Part shown: positions 8,946 through 12,385 of the stretch, piece by piece | Layout: each line of letters opens with the position of its first letter | How positions within the stretch are numbered: the first letter of the stretch is position 1 | From: Euperipatoides rowelli | Taxonomy: Eukaryota; Onychophora; Udeonychophora; Euonychophora; Peripatopsidae | NCBI GenBank assembly: GCA_003024985.2 | Contig: PXIH01S0003695.1 | DNA length: 12,385 bases | Reading direction: 5' to 3' (one strand) | Notes under the pieces: generated by a model | Database searches by the model: none | The model's input: only the letters and a program-made list of their open reading frames with translations | Told to the model about the DNA's origin: nothing | Made by a program: the position numbers and the translations under genes

Positions 8946-9432
8946 TCAGGAGCATGGTTGGTCTGGGTTCCAACCAAAGTTGTCAATGCAGGTTCCTTGC
9001 CCAGTTTGATGTTGCTTAATGCTCATGGCAGCGGTGAGAGCATTGATGGTATTGACCCCTTTATCCATCTTTTCCATAATAGGCAAAATACCTCTTTTCC
9101 TACATTTCTGTGCCCAAAATTTGGCTCTTAAGTACGCACCATATGCATTGCTATCACAATCTTCCTGGAACGAATTCAATAAAGTTTTTCATCGGGCAAG
9201 GTATTCTCCATAAAGAGCCAATGAATAGTGAGCTAATTCGGCTTCTGCATCCTGAAAGAGGTTCCTACTCTCATCTTTTAAATATTATTGCAGATGACCG
9301 ACTGTCAAGTTTACCTGTTAAATACTCTTTAGTAGGAAAAAGGGAATAGGGTAACCTTTTCCGAATGGATAAAAGTTGGTTGCATTCTTGTATATTGCGT
9401 CGGGCTTGCCTGCATAATTTCCCGTTCAACAT
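8946..9432 (-). pseudogene. Minus-strand coding remnant of unknown family
   Basis: I do not recognise this protein. One minus-strand frame reads from about 9432 to TGA at 8946-8948 with three internal stops (complement of 9318-9320, 9285-9287 and 9189-9191). Between stops the translation has balanced protein-like composition: an NFYPFGKGYPIPFF piece, then NLFQDAEAELAHYSLALYGEYL, and after 9189 a KFWAQKCRKRGILPIMEKM helix-like stretch ending in a Gly/Trp/Pro-rich tail. GC content is clearly above the surroundings. This looks like a former exon or a fragment of another mobile element that has gained stops. The overlapping open frame 9271-9459 in another phase and the plus-strand frames here are probably shadows. 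Confidence 0.5.
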
Positions 9433-9699
9433 TTTTAGGGCACAATTTGGTGCAGGCATGTTGAAAGCTATATACGTATTGACAGGCTATTTTAACTTAA
9501 ATTTAAACTTTTTTTTTATTTTTTTACCTTTTAATCAAGATTACAAAATTCTTAGAAATTTCCCGTTCAACATTTTTAGGCACAATTTGGTGCAGACATG
9601 TTGAAAGCTATATACGTATTGACAGGCTATTTTAACTTAAATTTAAACTTTTTATTTTTTATTTTTTTACCTTTTAATCAAGATTACAAAGTTCTTAGA
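9416..9699. repeat. Tandem duplication of a 141-143 base unit
   Basis: Copy 1 is 9416-9556 (141 bases) and copy 2 is 9557-9699 (143 bases), directly adjacent. Both begin AATTTCCCGTTCAACA and end TTCTTAGA. Differences are one G deletion, two substitutions and changes in the T/A runs. A third start (AATTTCC, 9700-9706) shows that the unit junction was already flanked by a short match, which could have seeded the duplication. The left end of copy 1 overlaps the 5' end of the minus-strand remnant. The unit also contains, on the minus strand, an AAGGTAAAA string resembling a splice donor. Confidence 0.93.
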
Positions 9700-9705
9700 A
9701 ATTTC

Positions 9706-11400
9706 CACAATAAGTTTTTCGTTTTTCTTGAATAAAATACCTTTTAGTGATTTTCCCATAGAGATAAGCAAGAAAGCTTATTCTTTTGATTATTTCTTTT
9801 TGTTTGGCCGGGATGTTTTATCAGAAATAATACTATTATTTAGCAATATAAATCTCTAGAGTATTTACTTGGAAACATTTAAACCCAGATGGTGGCTACA
9901 TGTACATTTGCCCAACCTAAAATCGTTCCAGCCACAACCGGACTGCAGAAACATAACTGCAATAGCCCACAAGTTACATTCCATTAGAAATGATTAGAAT
10001 CGGGGAAATTATATAGCCAATCCAACCTAAAACTAATACAATTGAAATATAATATGAGATTATAGCTAGACGATAGACAGACAAATATGAAATTTAATAA
10101 CAAACCCTATAGTTTTAATATTTCATTTTTAAATCAGTCACAAATTACAATTCCATAAATAAGTAAATAAAACTATCCTTTTCGATGCCAACAATAAATA
10201 ATCTATAGCCCTAGAATCATTGAAAAAAACTCTAATGATTGAAAAATTAATGCATATAGTTATTTGGTTGTGTATATAATTAAATAAATATTAGATCTCA
10301 TAAATTTTGAGACAAAATATTATAATAAAAGTCTGAATGGGATTTATTTAAAGCCTATTGTATATAACTTAGCTTTATACATAAATTTAAAATTCCCAGA
10401 CTCAAGATGTATGGTATAACAACAGTAAAATAATTAAATACTGTATGTAAAGTTAATAACAGCTACATTCATATACTGTATATCTGTTTATGTTTTTTAT
10501 AATTCCTTTTTATATATATTTATGTATATTCAAATAGTGTTTATTGTTTTTATGTTGATGATCAATTTTTATAAATATTTAGTAAATAAGAGAGTCCTTT
10601 TAATTCATTTTCATTAAAACAGAACTTCTAAAATTACTATTAACAAAGCCTTATTTTAATAATAGTCGGAGAAATAGAAATCTCCTTCTTTAAGGATAGC
10701 CTTGTTTCTTTTTATATACAGACATTTTTATTTTTAAAATGTATTCGAATTTGTCTATAAAAGAGTAAACATATCAAACCAATAATAATAAATAATAAAC
10801 TTTTCATAAAGATATTTTATCATTTACTCTTTGTTAAAATTTGATCTAACTCTCTTTATTGACACATCATTTCTTAGTTTCACTCGACCATTAGTGACAG
10901 TCTGAAAGTACACACACAAAGAGGAATCTTACGCTCAAATGTATCACCAACTAATCTGAAGCAATAAAAACAGTTTTTCATTATCTCAGCTAATAAAGCC
11001 ACTAGAAAGTAGCTCTTTGTTTTGATAATGATTATTTTTTGGCCTCATCTAAAACCCAAATTCATATTTTTATATTAGTATTGTAAAGGCAAATATTAAT
11101 AATCATGTATTTTGTGCTTCACTATGACTCATTTTTTATCATACTGAGTTTAACAAGTAGTACTTGGTGCAGGGTAGCGTAGGAATCTGGGAAATCCCCT
11201 TCTAAACCCTAGAACAAGCATTTTTATTAAATAAACTAAAATTTTGTACTAAATTATCATTGGAAGCAAATAATTATATATTCTCAAAAATAGTGAACTA
11301 TTTGTTTCATTGGTGCACTTTGGTTTGATCCAATCAAAATCTTTTGTGAAGCCATAACCTGAATCAGGATTTACATTTTTAGAGAAGACTATAAAAAATA
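9706..11400. other. AT-rich region without recognised genes
   Basis: Mostly low-GC sequence with many A/T runs. Higher-GC patches occur at about 9885-9985, 10865-10960 and 11150-11215. On the minus strand two patches show a pyrimidine-rich AG followed by about 25 open codons (from 9942 to a stop at 9865-9867, and from 10901 to a stop at 10824-10826); both are too short to call. A minus-strand ATG at about 9762 opens 30 codons into the tandem duplication. No RNA gene or mobile-element end was recognised. Confidence 0.5.
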
Positions 11401-11484
11401 ATACACTAATTATAATTTTTGTCTTGTTCCTGAATCGCCAATACCACCAGATTGCTTGTCCAGAACTCCAGTTTTAATCCAGAG

Positions 11485-11658
11485 TCAGCTCCGGCTAACT
11501 CTCTGTAAAGATGTTATAGTGCTTGTGACCGAATCCAGTCTATCACTTCCTGACAACTCTAAAGTGCAACCAATTGATAAATTACCAGGCCATAAGACCG
11601 TTTCAACCACTTTCATCTGAGCATACAGTAAGTTGGCTCTGTTAAAACATATTTTATT
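11485..11658 (-). pseudogene. Possible minus-strand exon or gene fragment
   Basis: A minus-strand frame is open for 57 codons from 11658 to TGA at 11485-11487. A plausible splice acceptor (pyrimidine-rich, ending AACAG) would start the exon at 11638. The translation from the only Met includes KVVETVLWPGNLSIGCTLEL and a Ser/Thr-rich end, and is well balanced in composition. Past the stop a neighbouring phase stays open to about 11411, which would fit a frameshifted fragment. The plus strand is also open here (11402-11620, 72 codons, no ATG), so the strand is uncertain. No family is recognised; GC is well above the flanks. Confidence 0.3.
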
Positions 11659-11659
11659 T

Positions 11660-12084
11660 TATTTCAAACACTGAATTATAGAAAAGTGGGAAAATATACG
11701 TTTTTCTTAGCTCCCAATAGTAACTAATAATAGACAAATTTTCTATCAATTCCTTAAGGCAAGTAATAAGATTTCAAAACGATTCAAGAATTATTTCATT
11801 TACAAACCATTTTTCAGTTTTATTAATCCATCTTTTAATGATTAAATCAACATTCATTTTAATTTTACAACTAAAAGTAAATAAATAAATCTAAACAGTA
11901 GTGAGTTTCTTGTTATATCTACTAAACAAAAGCTAAAAATCTAATTAGATTATCCAACCTGTCAAACAATTGGTGAGCAGCCATTTTTTGCTTCATTAAT
12001 AAAGGAAACCAAAGCCTCTCAGACAAATTGCTAACTTTCAATAAGTTTTGTGACATATAAAAAGAAGTAAAAGCCATCAGTCAA
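11660..12084. other. AT-rich spacer before the right-hand repeat
   Basis: Nothing recognisable: no open frame of note, no motif and no match to the 59 bases that precede the left repeat copy. Confidence 0.5.
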
Positions 12085-12385
12085 TTAAAGAGTGCTATCC
12101 TTTGCAGAGGGAGTTTTTTGTGTTAATTTTCATTCATAAGAACTCTTTCAAATCAAAGATAAAGGGACTTTTTCTTGCGTATTTACATCATTTAAAAGAA
12201 GATAAAGTAAAATACTATGGACTGAAAACATCAATGAAAATCTCAGCATTTTCTACCATGAAAGGAAGTAGCAGAACATGAAATCTTCAAGTCATACGTT
12301 TTTATGATTTTTTGTCTATGTGTAAGAGTTAGAGAGGCATAAGTTTAGTATTTTTTATTTCATCATTATATTATTATTATTTATT
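12085..12385. repeat. Right copy of the long direct repeat (partner at 60-360)
   Basis: Same orientation as the left copy and offset from it by about 12,025 bases. The match starts at 12085 (TTAAAG then a divergent base, then GCTATCCTTTGCA) and is still running when the window ends, so the repeat extends beyond it. The 12-base inverted repeat of the left copy is kept here with one mismatch. Divergence of roughly one base in ten shows that the copies are not newly duplicated. Confidence 0.9.

Noticed and set aside
9019-9349. Plus-strand open frames opposite the minus-strand remnant
   Set aside because: They change phase and lack protein-like patterning; the minus strand has one coherent frame over a longer span.
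566-9699. CRISPR array or satellite array
   Set aside because: Each duplicated unit is present only twice, with unrelated sequences; there is no regular repeat-spacer pattern.
1-12385. tRNA or rRNA genes
   Set aside because: No cloverleaf-forming segment with recognisable A and B box spacing, and no rRNA core sequence, was seen on either strand by eye.

Overview
This window is strongly AT-rich, with long homopolymer and A/T runs, simple ATT repeats and exon-sized patches of higher GC. It looks like intergenic or repeat-rich DNA from an animal, probably an invertebrate; the species cannot be read from the sequence. Nothing looks bacterial: there are no operons, no ribosome binding sites and no intact gene longer than about 120 codons. 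I found no intact gene that I would call functional.

The clear content is one decayed Ty3/gypsy-type LTR retrotransposon on the + strand, about 2326 to at least 8106. Domains occur in canonical order: gag (capsid-like region and a degenerate zinc knuckle), aspartic protease, reverse transcriptase, RNase H, integrase with a GPY/F tail, then a purine-rich tract and the beginning of a 3' LTR with a TATA box and a short internal repeat. The coding region is broken by roughly ten frame changes and at least a dozen in-frame stops using all three stop codons. Many catalytic residues can still be read (RT LDL and LDD; integrase D, D-35-E; RNase H D-E-D), while some sites are altered (protease DNG, RT NLDD, the last RNase H Asp as Asn). 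No envelope gene and no 5' LTR were found.

Layout: 1-59 has no identified content. 60-360 is the left copy of a roughly 300-base repeat whose right copy occupies 12085-12385. 566-795 holds a perfect 90-base duplication with a 140-base period. 796-2325 is AT-rich sequence without recognised genes and contains the leader before gag. 2326-8106 is the retrotransposon. 8107-8700 is unassigned and may include the rest of the LTR. 8713-9432 carries a minus-strand coding remnant of unknown family, overlapped at its 5' side by a 141-143 base tandem duplication (9416-9699). 9706-11400 is AT-rich with a few weak exon-like patches on the minus strand. 11402-11658 is a higher-GC island, possibly a minus-strand exon or gene fragment. 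11660-12084 shows nothing recognisable.

I see no functional genetic system here. The most notable points are the 12-kb-spaced terminal repeats bracketing the window, the two unrelated short duplications with nearly equal periods, the stem-loop repeats in the LTR, and the unrecognised minus-strand remnant.
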